A DNA stretch of 64,000 nucleotides from Halalkalicoccus tibetensis (GTDB taxonomy: Archaea; Halobacteriota; Halobacteria; Halobacteriales; Halalkalicoccaceae): the NCBI RefSeq assembly GCF_037996645.1, contig NZ_JBBMXV010000001.1, positions 62,001 to 126,000 of the forward strand, given 5' to 3'. Numbering within the stretch: the first letter of the stretch is position 1; every line of letters starts with the position of its first letter. This document shows positions 42,518-50,967 of this stretch, one piece after another. Made by a program: the position numbers and the translations under genes. The notes below the pieces were generated by a model that saw only the letters and a list, made by a program, of their open reading frames with translations, was not told the origin of the DNA and searched no databases.

Positions 42518-43829
42518 GGTAGTCGGGGTCGGCGAACGGCTCCTCCTCGCCCCGGACGTCGATCACGTCCAGCGCGGTCACCTCGCAGTCGATCCCCACG
42601 AGCCCGGCGAAGCTGGGGTCCGTCCGGCCCTCGTCGCCGCTGACCAGCTCCTTGACGTAGAGCCCGCCCGCGCCGTGGACCGTCAGTTCGGCGTGCTCGG
42701 GATCGTGGAGCTCGCCCTCGATCGAGTAGACCTCCCGGACCCGGGTGAGATCGGCCCGCCGATGGGAGACCCGCTGGGGGGTGTCCTGCTCGATCGTCGC
42801 GCCGTCGAGCTCTTCGAGAGCCTTCCCGAAGGCCTCGGGATCGACCGGCTCGGCGAACTCGACGTCCATTCTGTACGTTTTGCTCGCCTCGAGGCCCTTC
42901 ACCCGCTCGACCATCTCGTGGGTCGCGAGCCTGAGTCCCTCGACCTCGATCGAGTCCCCGGCGCCCTCGTTGATCTCGCGTTCGAGCGCCTCCAGATCCG
43001 GCTCGCGCTCGCGGGGGCGCTTGACCTCGAGGACGAACGGGCGGCCCGACTCGAGCATGAGCGCGTCGACGTCCTCCCGCCCTGCACCGTGGAAGACGCC
43101 CTCATCGCCGTCCATCGCCTCGACCACGGCGGGGGCAGTGAACTCCTCGACGCTGTCGTCGTAGAGGTAGCCCGAGCCCCCGCAGTGATCGCAGGGCTCC
43201 TCGCCCCCGTCGGAGGCGAGCTGCTTGCCCGACCCGCCACATTCCCGGCAGGGCCACTCCGTCTGGGGGATGTCGCGTTCGAGCTTCCGATACCGGCCGT
43301 AGACGAACGCGGGGTTGATCTGGAGGTCGACCGTGTGCGCCGAGATCGACTCGGGGCCCTCGTCGCCGAGGGCACAGAGCGCGAGCACGTCCGGGCGCTC
43401 GAAGTCGACCTCGGTGCCCGTCTCCCGCCCCACGCGCTTTCCGACCTCGCGGTTGCACTCGGACTTGAACGCCTCCCCCGCGTCGACGGGCAGCTCCGCC
43501 GACTCCCGGAGGAGCCGTTCGTTCTCCTCGATCAGCGGCGGGACGCGCGTGCCGACCTGGTAGGTCGCGAAGCCGACGCCCTCGGTCTTCCCGACGACCT
43601 GTTCGGCCAGCTCGTCGAACGCACCGCTGTAGCCCTCACAGACCCAGCAGTCCTCGACTTCGGGCGCCTCGTAGGGCTCGTCGTCCTCGAGGGCCAGCGT
43701 CATGCGCAGGGCGGTGCCGCGCTCGTCGTTGGTCAACCCGAAGCTCCGGTCGGCGAAGACCCGCCCGAGACAGGCGTTACAGACGGGGTCCTGTGCGACG
43801 ACTTCCCGCGCGCTCTCGAGGACGTTCAT
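42498..43829 (-). CDS. pus10: tRNA pseudouridine(54/55) synthase Pus10
   Basis: 443 residues from ATG 43829. The zinc pairs C-N-A-C (17/20) and C-W-V-C (61/64) open the protein, a second Cys-rich region (C-R-E-C-G-G-S-G and C-D-H-C-G-G-S-G) lies near residues 206-231, and the catalytic region is G-R-E-D-V-D-A-L-M-L with its Asp. In archaea Pus10 makes pseudouridine at 54 and 55 of the T-arm. It is divergent from trmY, whose product methylates pseudouridine 54. Confidence 0.92.
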   Translation of the reverse strand: MNVLESAREVVAQDPVCNACLGRVFADRSFGLTNDERGTALRMTLALEDDEPYEAPEVEDCWVCEGYSGAFDELAEQVVGKTEGVGFATYQVGTRVPPLIEENERLLRESAELPVDAGEAFKSECNREVGKRVGRETGTEVDFERPDVLALCALGDEGPESISAHTVDLQINPAFVYGRYRKLERDIPQTEWPCRECGGSGKQLASDGGEEPCDHCGGSGYLYDDSVEEFTAPAVVEAMDGDEGVFHGAGREDVDALMLESGRPFVLEVKRPREREPDLEALEREINEGAGDSIEVEGLRLATHEMVERVKGLEASKTYRMDVEFAEPVDPEAFGKALEELDGATIEQDTPQRVSHRRADLTRVREVYSIEGELHDPEHAELTVHGAGGLYVKELVSGDEGRTDPSFAGLVGIDCEVTALDVIDVRGEEEPFADPDYLRTDRG

Positions 43830-44000
43830 CGCGTCGCCTCCGCGCTCGTCGGTATCGCGACACCGTTCGAGTGGAGGTGTCGCCGTTGCTCGGCTCCGAA
43901 CATACCGAATTCTGGCGACGTGAGGGTAAGGGCCTGACGTTTTCGCCCGCCGGCGTCGCGAGAGCGGGGGGTATATGGCCCGCGGGCGGCGAGTGCGGCT

Positions 44001-44597
44001 ATGCGCCAGTTCATCGTCTCGGGCCACGACGTTCCTCTCACCTCGGACTTCTCGCTCGACGACCTCGCGGGCGGCGCGGGCCGTCTGGACGTGCTCTGTC
44101 GGTGCGTCTCCTCGGCCTTCTTCCTCTCGCACGCGATCCGCGAGGACGTCCGGACCCACCTGGTGCTCGGCGACGAGTTCACGGTCCGGTTCGAGGGGAG
44201 CGAGCTCAGACGATTGAACCCCGACGAGCGCTCCACGGCGGCGCTGATCCGCAAGGCCCTCGAGGAGCGCGAGGAGGCCATCGGCCACATGGAGGTCGAG
44301 ACCTCCCCAGGAGTGTACCTCTCGCGGCGCGGATTCGAGCCGATCCTGGAGACGGCCGCCGGGGACGGGACGGTGGTCCAACTGCACGAGGACGGCGATC
44401 CCGCCGTGGAGGTCGAACCGCCCGCGGACCCCGTGTTCGTGCTCTCGGACCACCGGGACTTCGCCAAGGGCGAGGCGGAGCTGCTCTCCGAGCGCGCCGA
44501 CGAGCGGGTACGGCTCGGGCCCGAGCGCCTGCACGCGAACCACGCGATCACGGTGGCGCACAACTGGCTCGATACCGAGGGGTACGCGGAGTACTGA
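44001..44597 (+). CDS. trmY: tRNA (pseudouridine(54)-N1)-methyltransferase TrmY
   Basis: 198 residues of the SPOUT/COG1901 family. The N-terminal R-Q-F-I-V-S-G-H-D (residues 2-10), the middle [10 protein letters not shown] and the C-terminal knot F-V-L-S-D-H-R-D-F, then [12 protein letters not shown], are diagnostic. It converts pseudouridine 54 to N1-methylpseudouridine, the archaeal replacement for T54. It sits 171 bp from the start of pus10, which makes its substrate. Confidence 0.95.
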   Translation: MRQFIVSGHDVPLTSDFSLDDLAGGAGRLDVLCRCVSSAFFLSHAIREDVRTHLVLGDEFTVRFEGSELRRLNPDERSTAALIRKALEEREEAIGHMEVETSPGVYLSRRGFEPILETAAGDGTVVQLHEDGDPAVEVEPPADPVFVLSDHRDFAKGEAELLSERADERVRLGPERLHANHAITVAHNWLDTEGYAEY

Positions 44598-44646
44598 CGC
44601 GTCGTTCCGGAACGCTTAACAACGCAACCGGCTTTCTTCCGATCGC

Positions 44647-44719
44647 GGGCCGGTGGGGTAGCTTGGTATCCTTCGGCCTTCGGGTGGCCGTAACCGCGAT
44701 TCGAATTCGCGCCGGCCCA
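44647..44719 (+). tRNA. tRNA-Pro, anticodon CGG
   Basis: 73 nt. The acceptor stem GGGCCGG (44647-44653) pairs with CCGGCCC (44712-44718), discriminator A 44719. The anticodon stem CGGCC/GGCCG encloses loop TTCGGGT, giving CGG. T-arm CGCGA-TTCGAAT-TCGCG. No intron; no CCA encoded. It is next to the T-arm-modifying genes pus10 and trmY. Confidence 0.95.
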
Positions 44720-44725
44720 TCTTAC

Positions 44726-44768
44726 CTCACTTCACAACGACGAGCGACAGCGAGGAGTCCGAAGTGAG
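44726..44768. repeat. 8-bp inverted repeat just after tRNA-Pro
   Basis: CTCACTTC (44726-44733) and GAAGTGAG (44761-44768) are exact complements separated by 27 nt. The loop contains a haloarchaeal-type cgacgagcgacagcgagg stretch like that after tRNA-Gly. A processing or termination element is possible. Confidence 0.35.
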
Positions 44769-44834
44769 TGTAAAACGGATCCGCGAAGATTCGCACTGGT
44801 AGACTCCGAGCCGACCCGTCTTCCCGTACTCCTC

Positions 44835-44847
44835 CTGATAATATCAG
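44835..44847. promoter_or_regulatory. 13-nt palindrome in the promoter region of the 44922 gene
   Basis: CTGATA-A-TATCAG is a perfect palindrome directly before a TATA-like GTATTATG (44847-44854). Its position just upstream of the promoter suits an operator, but the regulator is unknown. The gene that follows starts at 44922 (or 44892). Confidence 0.35.
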
Positions 44848-44921
44848 TATTATGTGACCTGTAGGGATCCCATACATCTAGAGAAAGAGTTATGTTCTCC
44901 GGAACGATACGCGATACTATC

Positions 44922-45074
44922 ATGCCAAGAGACACCATGAAAGACATCGACCATAGCTCCCCGTCCGCGGACGAACTCACCTCGATCTGGCACCGGGGGG
45001 ACGAGGGTCGCTCCGAGATGAAGGAAGACGCAGCCGACGTCGACGAGCAGATCGTCCCCGCTCCCGCCGACTGA
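44922..45074 (+). CDS. Small acidic hypothetical protein (50 aa)
   Basis: A short acidic frame from ATG 44922 (an alternative in-frame ATG is at 44892). S-A-D-E-L-T-S-I-W-H-R-G-D near residues 14-26 is the only distinctive stretch. No domain recognised. It precedes the CHY zinc-finger gene by 42 bp on the same strand. Confidence 0.4.
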   Translation: MPRDTMKDIDHSSPSADELTSIWHRGDEGRSEMKEDAADVDEQIVPAPAD

Positions 45075-45116
45075 CGCCACCCCAGCACTGATGACTGGCC
45101 CGGTCGACGGGACCGT

Positions 45117-45473
45117 ATGGCCGGCCCGGCCTCCGTCCGCGGCGTCGACCTCGACCCCGAGACTCGCTGTGCACACTACGGCTCGCCGCGGGACGTGATC
45201 GCGATCCGGTTTCCCTGCTGTGGCGACTACTTCGCCTGCTACGAGTGTCACGCCGCCCGCACGGGCCACGACGCCGAGCGCTGGCCCGCCGACGCCCGCA
45301 GCGAACGCGCCGTCCTCTGTGGGGTCTGTGGGATCGAGCTCACCATCTCCGAGTACCTCGATTCGGATCACGCCTGCCCCGACTGTGGCGCCGCGTTCAA
45401 CCCCGGCTGTGCGGACCACTACCACCTCTATTTCGAGAGCGTGTCGGAAGCTTCTGGAGCCGACCGGTCCTAA
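45117..45473 (+). CDS. CHY zinc-finger protein
   Basis: 118 residues. The order C-A-H-Y at residues 18-21, F-P-C-C, Y-F-A-C-Y-E-C-H, H-D-A-E-R-W, then C-G-V-C-G and C-P-D-C-G, matches the CHY zinc finger, which binds several Zn2+ ions. Prokaryotic single-domain members are of unknown function; in eukaryotes the domain is found in ubiquitin ligases such as PIRH2 and in Hot13. It starts a same-strand run with a NUDIX enzyme and a methyltransferase. Confidence 0.85.
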   Translation: MAGPASVRGVDLDPETRCAHYGSPRDVIAIRFPCCGDYFACYECHAARTGHDAERWPADARSERAVLCGVCGIELTISEYLDSDHACPDCGAAFNPGCADHYHLYFESVSEASGADRS

Positions 45474-45480
45474 TCGAACC

Positions 45481-46020
45481 ATGACCGACCCGCTGGAATG
45501 GGAGACGCTGGACGAGGACGTCGCCTACACGTGCCCCGGCTTCGACGTGATCCACGAGGACGTCCGGCTGCCCGACGGCACCGAGACCGACTTCGACTAC
45601 GCGAGCGAGCCCCCCGCGGCGGTGATCCTTCCCTTCACCCCCGAGGGCGAGGTCGTGCTCATCGAGGAGTGGCGCCAGGCGGTCAAACGGGTCAACCGCG
45701 GGCTTCCCGCGGGGAGCATCGAACCCGGCGAGGACCGCGAGGCCGCAGCCCGCCGCGAACTCGCCGAGGAGACGGGCTACGAGGCCGGCGAGATGGAGTT
45801 CCTCGCGACCATCGAGCTCGCGAACGGCCTGCTCGACGCCGTCCACCACTACTTCGTCGCCCACGACTGCGAGCCGACCGGCGAGCAGGAACTCGACTTC
45901 AACGAGTCCATTCGAGTGGGGACCGCCGACTGGGAGGCACTCGTCGAGGACGTGAAAAACGGCGAGCTTCGGGACGGACGGACCGTCACCGGCGTGCTCC
46001 AGTACGCGCTCTCGCGATGA
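45481..46020 (+). CDS. NUDIX hydrolase (ADP-ribose pyrophosphatase-like)
   Basis: 179 residues. The Nudix box G-x5-E-x7-R-E-L-A-E-E-T-G-Y is complete at residues 78-100 and binds the catalytic metals. The preceding E-E-W-R-Q-A-V segment and overall length resemble ADP-ribose/ADP-sugar pyrophosphatases. Its TGA overlaps the ATG of the methyltransferase gene (ATGA), so translation is coupled. Confidence 0.88.
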   Translation: MTDPLEWETLDEDVAYTCPGFDVIHEDVRLPDGTETDFDYASEPPAAVILPFTPEGEVVLIEEWRQAVKRVNRGLPAGSIEPGEDREAAARRELAEETGYEAGEMEFLATIELANGLLDAVHHYFVAHDCEPTGEQELDFNESIRVGTADWEALVEDVKNGELRDGRTVTGVLQYALSR

Positions 46021-46577
46021 CCGACGAACGCGCCCACTGGAACGAGCGGTATCGGGAGCGCGAGCCGCCGACCGAGCCCTCGGACCTCCTTCGGGAGTGG
46101 GTCGACGATCTCCCCGACGGTCGGGCGCTCGACGTCGCGACCGGCGGGGGACGGAACGCGCTCTTCCTCGCCGAGCACGACTATTCGGTCGACGCGATCG
46201 ACGTCGCCGAGGAGGGGCTGGGGATCGCCCGCGAGCGTGCCGACGAGCGGGGCCTCTCGGAGCAGATCGAGTTCGTGCGGGCCGACGTGGAGGACCACGA
46301 CTTCCCCGCCGAGGCCTACGACGCCGTCGTGGTGAGTCACTACTACAGCCTGAACGCCCTGCCCGACCTCAAAGAGGCGCTCGCGCCCGGCGGCGTCCTG
46401 CTGTACGAACACCGCCTCCACCCGCCCGACGACCGCTCGAGCCGGTTTCGCTTCCGGGCTAACGAGCTCCTGAGAGCGTGTCTCGACCTGCGGATCGTCC
46501 GCTACGAGGAGCCGATGGGGATCACGGAGGATGCGACGGACGTCCGGCTGGTCGCCCGGAAACCGTCCTCGGAGTGA
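46017..46577 (+). CDS. SAM-dependent class I methyltransferase
   Basis: 186 residues. Motif I is A-L-D-V-A-T-G-G-G-R-N-A (residues about 37-48); acidic D-A-I-D-V-A follows at the end of strand 2; the V-R-A-D-V-E and A-Y-D-A-V-V-V-S-H-Y-Y segments are motifs II/III. It resembles TehB-like tellurite-resistance methyltransferases. Substrate unknown. Coupled to the NUDIX gene and 39 bp ahead of tgtA. Confidence 0.85.
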   Translation: MTDERAHWNERYREREPPTEPSDLLREWVDDLPDGRALDVATGGGRNALFLAEHDYSVDAIDVAEEGLGIARERADERGLSEQIEFVRADVEDHDFPAEAYDAVVVSHYYSLNALPDLKEALAPGGVLLYEHRLHPPDDRSSRFRFRANELLRACLDLRIVRYEEPMGITEDATDVRLVARKPSSE

Positions 46578-46616
46578 CTCGCAACCCTTACCGCGCGCTC
46601 GCCCGAACCCCGGCCA

Positions 46617-48068
46617 ATGAGCGAGATCTTCGAGGCCCGCGACTGGGACGCGGCCGGGCGGATCGGCCGCCTCTCGGTCCCGCGGTCGGGCGTCACCGTC
46701 GAGACGCCGACCATCATGCCCGTCGTGAACCCGCACATCCAGACGATTCCTCCTCGTGAACTCGCCGAGCGCTTCGGCGCCGAGATCCTCATCACCAACT
46801 CCTACATCCTCCACGGCAGCGACGAGCTGCACGACGAAGCCCTCTCACGGGGACTCCACGACCTGCTCGACTTCCCCGGCGCGATCATGACCGACTCAGG
46901 CTCGTTCCAACTCTCCGAGTACGGCGAGATCGACGTCACAAGCGAGGAGATCCTCGCGTTCCAGCGCGAGATCGGCTCGGACATCGCGACTCCGGTGGAC
47001 ATCCCGACTGCGCCGGACACGGAGCGGGAGGCCGCCGAGATCGAGCTCGGGACCACCCAGGAGCGCCTCGAGGCCGCCGCGGAGTTCGATTCGGGTGAGA
47101 CCCTCGTCTCGGCGCCCGTCCAGGGCTCGACCTACCCCGACCTCCGGGAGGCGGCGGGCGAGCACGCCACCGGGACCGGACTGGACGTCTTCCCCATCGG
47201 CGCGGTCGTCCCGCTGATGAACGAGTACCGGTACGGGGAGATGGTCGACGTCGTCGCGGCCGCGAAGCGGGGGCTCGGGCCCGCCGCCCCGGTCCATCTC
47301 TTCGGCGCGGGCCACCCCATGATGTTCGCGCTGGCGGTCGCGGCGGGCTGTGACCTCTTCGACTCGGCGGCCTACGCGATCTACGCGCGAGACGGGCGCT
47401 ATCTCACGGTTCGGGGCACCGAGCATCTGGAGGAGCTCGACTACTTCCCGTGTTCGTGCCCGGTCTGTGCGGAGTACACCCCCGCGGAGGTCCAAAACGG
47501 GGAGACGGAACGCCTGCTCACGGAGCACAACCTCTACGTCACGTTCGCGGAGATCCGACGGATCAAGGCCGCGATCCGCGAGGGGAACTTGCTGGAGCTC
47601 GTCGAGTCGCGTGCCCGCGGCCATCCGGCGATCCTCGACGGCTATCGCGCGCTGCTCGCCCATTCGGAACAACTCGAACATACCGATCCCGCCTCGAAGT
47701 CGACCTTCTTCTACCTCTCGGGTGAGAGCGCCTCCCGGCCCGAGGTGCGTCGCCACCACCGCCGGCTCGAACGGCTCTCGGTCCCCGACTCGCTGCTGCT
47801 CGCCGGCGGGCCTACCGACGGCGCCGTCGAGACCGAGGAGGTCTGGACGGTCCGCCCGCCGTTCGGACCCGTCCCTCCGGAGCTCTCGGAGACCTACCCC
47901 GCGAACGCTGAGCTGCCCGATCGGCTCGACGGCGAGGCGTACGCGGCCGCGGCGCGGGGCGTCGCGCGGCTGGCCGAAGCGAACCCAGACTGCGAGGTCG
48001 CGCTCGCGACCGCGGGCTGGCCCGACGCGGCGCTCGCGGCCCTCCCCGGGAGCATCGAGTTGGTCTGA
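46617..48068 (+). CDS. tgtA: tRNA-guanine(15) transglycosylase (archaeosine pathway)
   Basis: 483 residues. The TIM-barrel TGT domain has the catalytic region M-T-D-S-G-S-F-Q-L near residues 91-99 and [10 protein letters not shown] later. The zinc site C-S-C-P-V-C with further Cys/His is at about 279-310. The C-terminal third is shorter than in proteins with a full PUA region, and in archaea the PUA can be separate. It inserts preQ0 at G15 of tRNA. arcS, the next enzyme of the pathway, lies about 2.9 kb downstream. Confidence 0.92.
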   Translation: MSEIFEARDWDAAGRIGRLSVPRSGVTVETPTIMPVVNPHIQTIPPRELAERFGAEILITNSYILHGSDELHDEALSRGLHDLLDFPGAIMTDSGSFQLSEYGEIDVTSEEILAFQREIGSDIATPVDIPTAPDTEREAAEIELGTTQERLEAAAEFDSGETLVSAPVQGSTYPDLREAAGEHATGTGLDVFPIGAVVPLMNEYRYGEMVDVVAAAKRGLGPAAPVHLFGAGHPMMFALAVAAGCDLFDSAAYAIYARDGRYLTVRGTEHLEELDYFPCSCPVCAEYTPAEVQNGETERLLTEHNLYVTFAEIRRIKAAIREGNLLELVESRARGHPAILDGYRALLAHSEQLEHTDPASKSTFFYLSGESASRPEVRRHHRRLERLSVPDSLLLAGGPTDGAVETEEVWTVRPPFGPVPPELSETYPANAELPDRLDGEAYAAAARGVARLAEANPDCEVALATAGWPDAALAALPGSIELV

Positions 48069-48086
48069 TTCACTCGAACCCCATCG

Positions 48087-48794
48087 TCACTCGTTCTCAG
48101 GGTGGGCGTCGGGGCCCTCCCTGTAGGTCCGTTCGAGGTGCTCGCGCAGGACCTCCCGACCCTCCTCCTCGCGGCGTTTTCGCTCCGCGGCGGTGATCTC
48201 CTCGCAGCCCGTGGGCACCTCGTAGCCCCGGTTGGTGAAGTAGCCCTCCGGGGTCGTCCAGTCGTTGTAGAACTCGGGGTCGTCCTCGCGGAGCAGGGTC
48301 AGCGCGACCTGCGCGCCGTGGCCCGCGGCGACGATCGCCTGGTGGTAGCCGCCGGCGAGCCGGCCCGCCGCGTACAGCCCCTCGACGGCCGTCTCCCCCG
48401 TCGGGCCCGCCTCGATGAACCCCTCCTCGATCTCGACGGGAAGCTCCGCGAGATAGCCGGCGTCGTCCCACGAGGCGGCGATGACGTACCGGCTCGCGAC
48501 GCTCCGGCCCTCCATGTGGGTCTCGAAGCCCGCGCCGGTCGTCGCGATCTCGTCGACCCGTGCCTGGTCGAACGTACAGCCCGCGTGGCGCGCCTGGTCG
48601 CGAAGCATGTCGAGGAAGCGCCGCGGGTCGATCCCGACGGGGAAGCCGGGGTAGTTCTCGAGCAGCGCGTTGCGCGCGAGGATCGAGCGCTCGCAGTTCA
48701 CGACGAGGGTTTCGAGGCCCGCCCGCGCGGTGAAGACCGCCGCCGAGAGCCCCGCGACGCCCCCGCCGACGATCACGGCGTCGTACTCCGTCAT
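48087..48794 (-). CDS. FAD-dependent NAD(P)/thioredoxin-reductase-like oxidoreductase
   Basis: 235 residues from ATG 48794. The FAD motif is V-I-V-G-G-G-V-A-G-L-S-A (residues about 7-18), followed by E-N-Y-P-G-F-P near 48-54 and a C-terminal G-L-Y-A-A-G-R-L-A-G-G-Y-H-Q-A. It is shorter than thioredoxin reductase, lacks the CxxC redox pair and seems to lack the second NAD(P) domain. It is divergent from the siderophore synthetase gene, 98 bp away. Function unknown. Confidence 0.75.
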   Translation of the reverse strand: MTEYDAVIVGGGVAGLSAAVFTARAGLETLVVNCERSILARNALLENYPGFPVGIDPRRFLDMLRDQARHAGCTFDQARVDEIATTGAGFETHMEGRSVASRYVIAASWDDAGYLAELPVEIEEGFIEAGPTGETAVEGLYAAGRLAGGYHQAIVAAGHGAQVALTLLREDDPEFYNDWTTPEGYFTNRGYEVPTGCEEITAAERKRREEEGREVLREHLERTYREGPDAHPENE

Positions 48795-48892
48795 TTCCGC
48801 TAGCTTCGTCCCCAGGCCGGTTAGCCTGTCGATCGTTCTCGGGGCCGCGCCCTTCCGACCCCTTCTAATGGCCCCCCGCCGTACCCGGCTGC

Positions 48893-50911
48893 ATGTCGAC
48901 TCCAGCACCGACTCCGACGGTGCTCACCGACGCCGAGCGAGCGGTCCTCGGCGCCGCGACCGCCTACGCGCGCCGCCACGACCTCGCGACCCCGCCCGAG
49001 GAGGCGTACCTGTCGGCCCTTCCGGACGCTCGCCGGGGCATCCTCGGCCGGTTCGTCGGCGGGCTGTTTCGGGACGCTCCCGACGGGCTCCCGACCCCCA
49101 TCACCCTCCCGGCGGACGACCCGACGGTTCCGGCCGACGCGCCCGCGCCGCTCGGAGAGGTGGGCGGCGATTGCCCGTTCACGGGGATCGACCTCCCGGA
49201 CGGAACCCGCTCGGTCCGCGCGCTCGCGCTCCCGGAGAGCGGGACCGTTCTCCTCGCGTCGGTCGCCGCCGAACACGGCTACGGCCGCCTCGCGTTCGCG
49301 GGCCCGCTCTTCCTGTGGCACGACGACACGACCGACCCCGTCGACCACCCGGCCGAGCTCGTCCCGCTTCTCGAACGCGAGGGCGCGTTCGCGGACGCCG
49401 ATCAAGCCCGGTTGATCGAGGAGGAGTTGGAGGAAAGCGTCGCCAACCTCGCCTTCGCGCGACTCGCCGGAGACGTATGGGAGGCCGACTGCGCGGACGT
49501 CGCGTCGGTCGCGGGGCTCACAGAGCGGGTGGCGGGCGCCGACCCCGTCGCCTCGCTCGAACGCGTGGCACGCGAGGGCCACCCGTTCCACCACGGCGCG
49601 AAGATCCGCCGCGGAATGGACGCGGGCGCGGCCCTGGCGTACGCCCCCGAGTTCACCGACCGGATCGACGTCCGCTTCGCTGCCGTCGATGTCGACTACA
49701 CCAAACGCGAGACGGCGGGGGGCAGGCAGCTCACCGAACGGTTGTTCTCGCTGTTCGACGGGCTCGGGGAGGCACTCGAGGACGCGACCCCGGCCGGTCG
49801 CTCGCCCGGGGAGTACGCCGTGATCCCGGTCCACCCCTGGCAGTTCGCCCGTGTCTTCCCCGACCGGTACCGCGAGGCGCTCGCCGATGGCCGAGTCCTC
49901 GCGCTCGACTACGCCCACCCCGCGACGCCGCTCTCGAACCTCAGGACAGTGGTCCCTCACGCGAGCGACCGGACCGGCCCCGGACCCCATCCCCATCTGA
50001 AGCTCGCGATCGAGGTCCGGACGACCAACGCGACGCGCACCCTCTCGCCCCAGGCGGTCCACAACGGCCCCCGCGTGACGGCCGTCCTCCGGGAGATCGC
50101 CGGGGATCTCGAAGGGGGGCTCGGCTTTCTCGACGAACACGCGGCGACGTGCTATCACGCCCCCGGGGGTCCGCATCCCGCAGGCGAGGCCTACGACGAC
50201 GCGCGGAGCCTCTCGGGGCTCCTTCGAGCGAACCCCCACGGCCACCCGCTGGTCGGCGATGCCCTCCCGGTGTCGGGCTCCAGCCTGATCGCGCGCTCGC
50301 CGGCAAGCGGACGACCGGTGGTCGCCGACGTCGTCGCGGAGTACCGCGAGTCCACCGGACGGGGCGTCGAGGGGTTCCTCGAGGAGTACGTCGCCTGTGT
50401 GATCCCCGACCAGCTGCGGCTGCTCTCGAAGTGGGGGATCGCCCTCGAATCACACGCCCAGAACAGCCTCGTCGCCTTCGACTCCGGCCGGCCGGCCGCC
50501 GCGCTGGTCCGGGACTTCGGCGGGGTGCGCGTCCATGCCGACCGGCTCGCCGAGCACGATCTCGCGGTCGAGACCTACCCCGATTCGGACGTGCGTGCCG
50601 ACGACGAGCGCGACTGCTACCGCAAACTGTACTACGCGCTCTTCCAGAACCACCTCTCGGAGCTGATCGTCGCGCTCGTCGGCTCGACAGGGATCGACGA
50701 GGAACGCTGCTGGGGGATCGTTCGCGCCCAGTGCGAACGGACCTTCGACGAGCTCCGGGCCGACCCCGCGATCCCCGACGGGCGGGTCGAGCGCGACCGC
50801 GAGGCGCTGTTCGCCGAGCCCGCCGAACACAAGGCGCTGACCGCGATGCGGTTAGGGGGCAAGCGCCACGAGTACGCCATCGCGCGGGTCCCGAACCCGC
50901 TCGCGCGATAG
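48893..50911 (+). CDS. IucA/IucC-family NIS siderophore synthetase
   Basis: 672 residues. It contains the NIS synthetase motifs H-P-F-H-H-G-A-K-I-R-R-G (near residues 230-241), H-P-W-Q at 314-317, E-V-R-T-T-N-A-T-R and E-S-H-A-Q-N, and the C-terminal region resembles the FhuF-like iron-transporter domain. These enzymes join carboxylates such as citrate to amines with ATP to form hydroxamate or carboxylate siderophores. No other siderophore-biosynthesis genes are near. It lies between tgtA and arcS. Confidence 0.88.
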   Translation: MSTPAPTPTVLTDAERAVLGAATAYARRHDLATPPEEAYLSALPDARRGILGRFVGGLFRDAPDGLPTPITLPADDPTVPADAPAPLGEVGGDCPFTGIDLPDGTRSVRALALPESGTVLLASVAAEHGYGRLAFAGPLFLWHDDTTDPVDHPAELVPLLEREGAFADADQARLIEEELEESVANLAFARLAGDVWEADCADVASVAGLTERVAGADPVASLERVAREGHPFHHGAKIRRGMDAGAALAYAPEFTDRIDVRFAAVDVDYTKRETAGGRQLTERLFSLFDGLGEALEDATPAGRSPGEYAVIPVHPWQFARVFPDRYREALADGRVLALDYAHPATPLSNLRTVVPHASDRTGPGPHPHLKLAIEVRTTNATRTLSPQAVHNGPRVTAVLREIAGDLEGGLGFLDEHAATCYHAPGGPHPAGEAYDDARSLSGLLRANPHGHPLVGDALPVSGSSLIARSPASGRPVVADVVAEYRESTGRGVEGFLEEYVACVIPDQLRLLSKWGIALESHAQNSLVAFDSGRPAAALVRDFGGVRVHADRLAEHDLAVETYPDSDVRADDERDCYRKLYYALFQNHLSELIVALVGSTGIDEERCWGIVRAQCERTFDELRADPAIPDGRVERDREALFAEPAEHKALTAMRLGGKRHEYAIARVPNPLAR

Positions 50912-50967
50912 ACGGTCGGGCGCCTCGGGATCGACAGTCTCATTCGCGTCTCCGCGCCAGTCAAACC

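Noticed and set aside
48670-50967. Possible N-terminal extension of arcS of over 700 residues
   Set aside because: The extension is Arg/Pro-rich and lies out of frame over the IucA/IucC gene; ArcS starts normally at ATG 50968.
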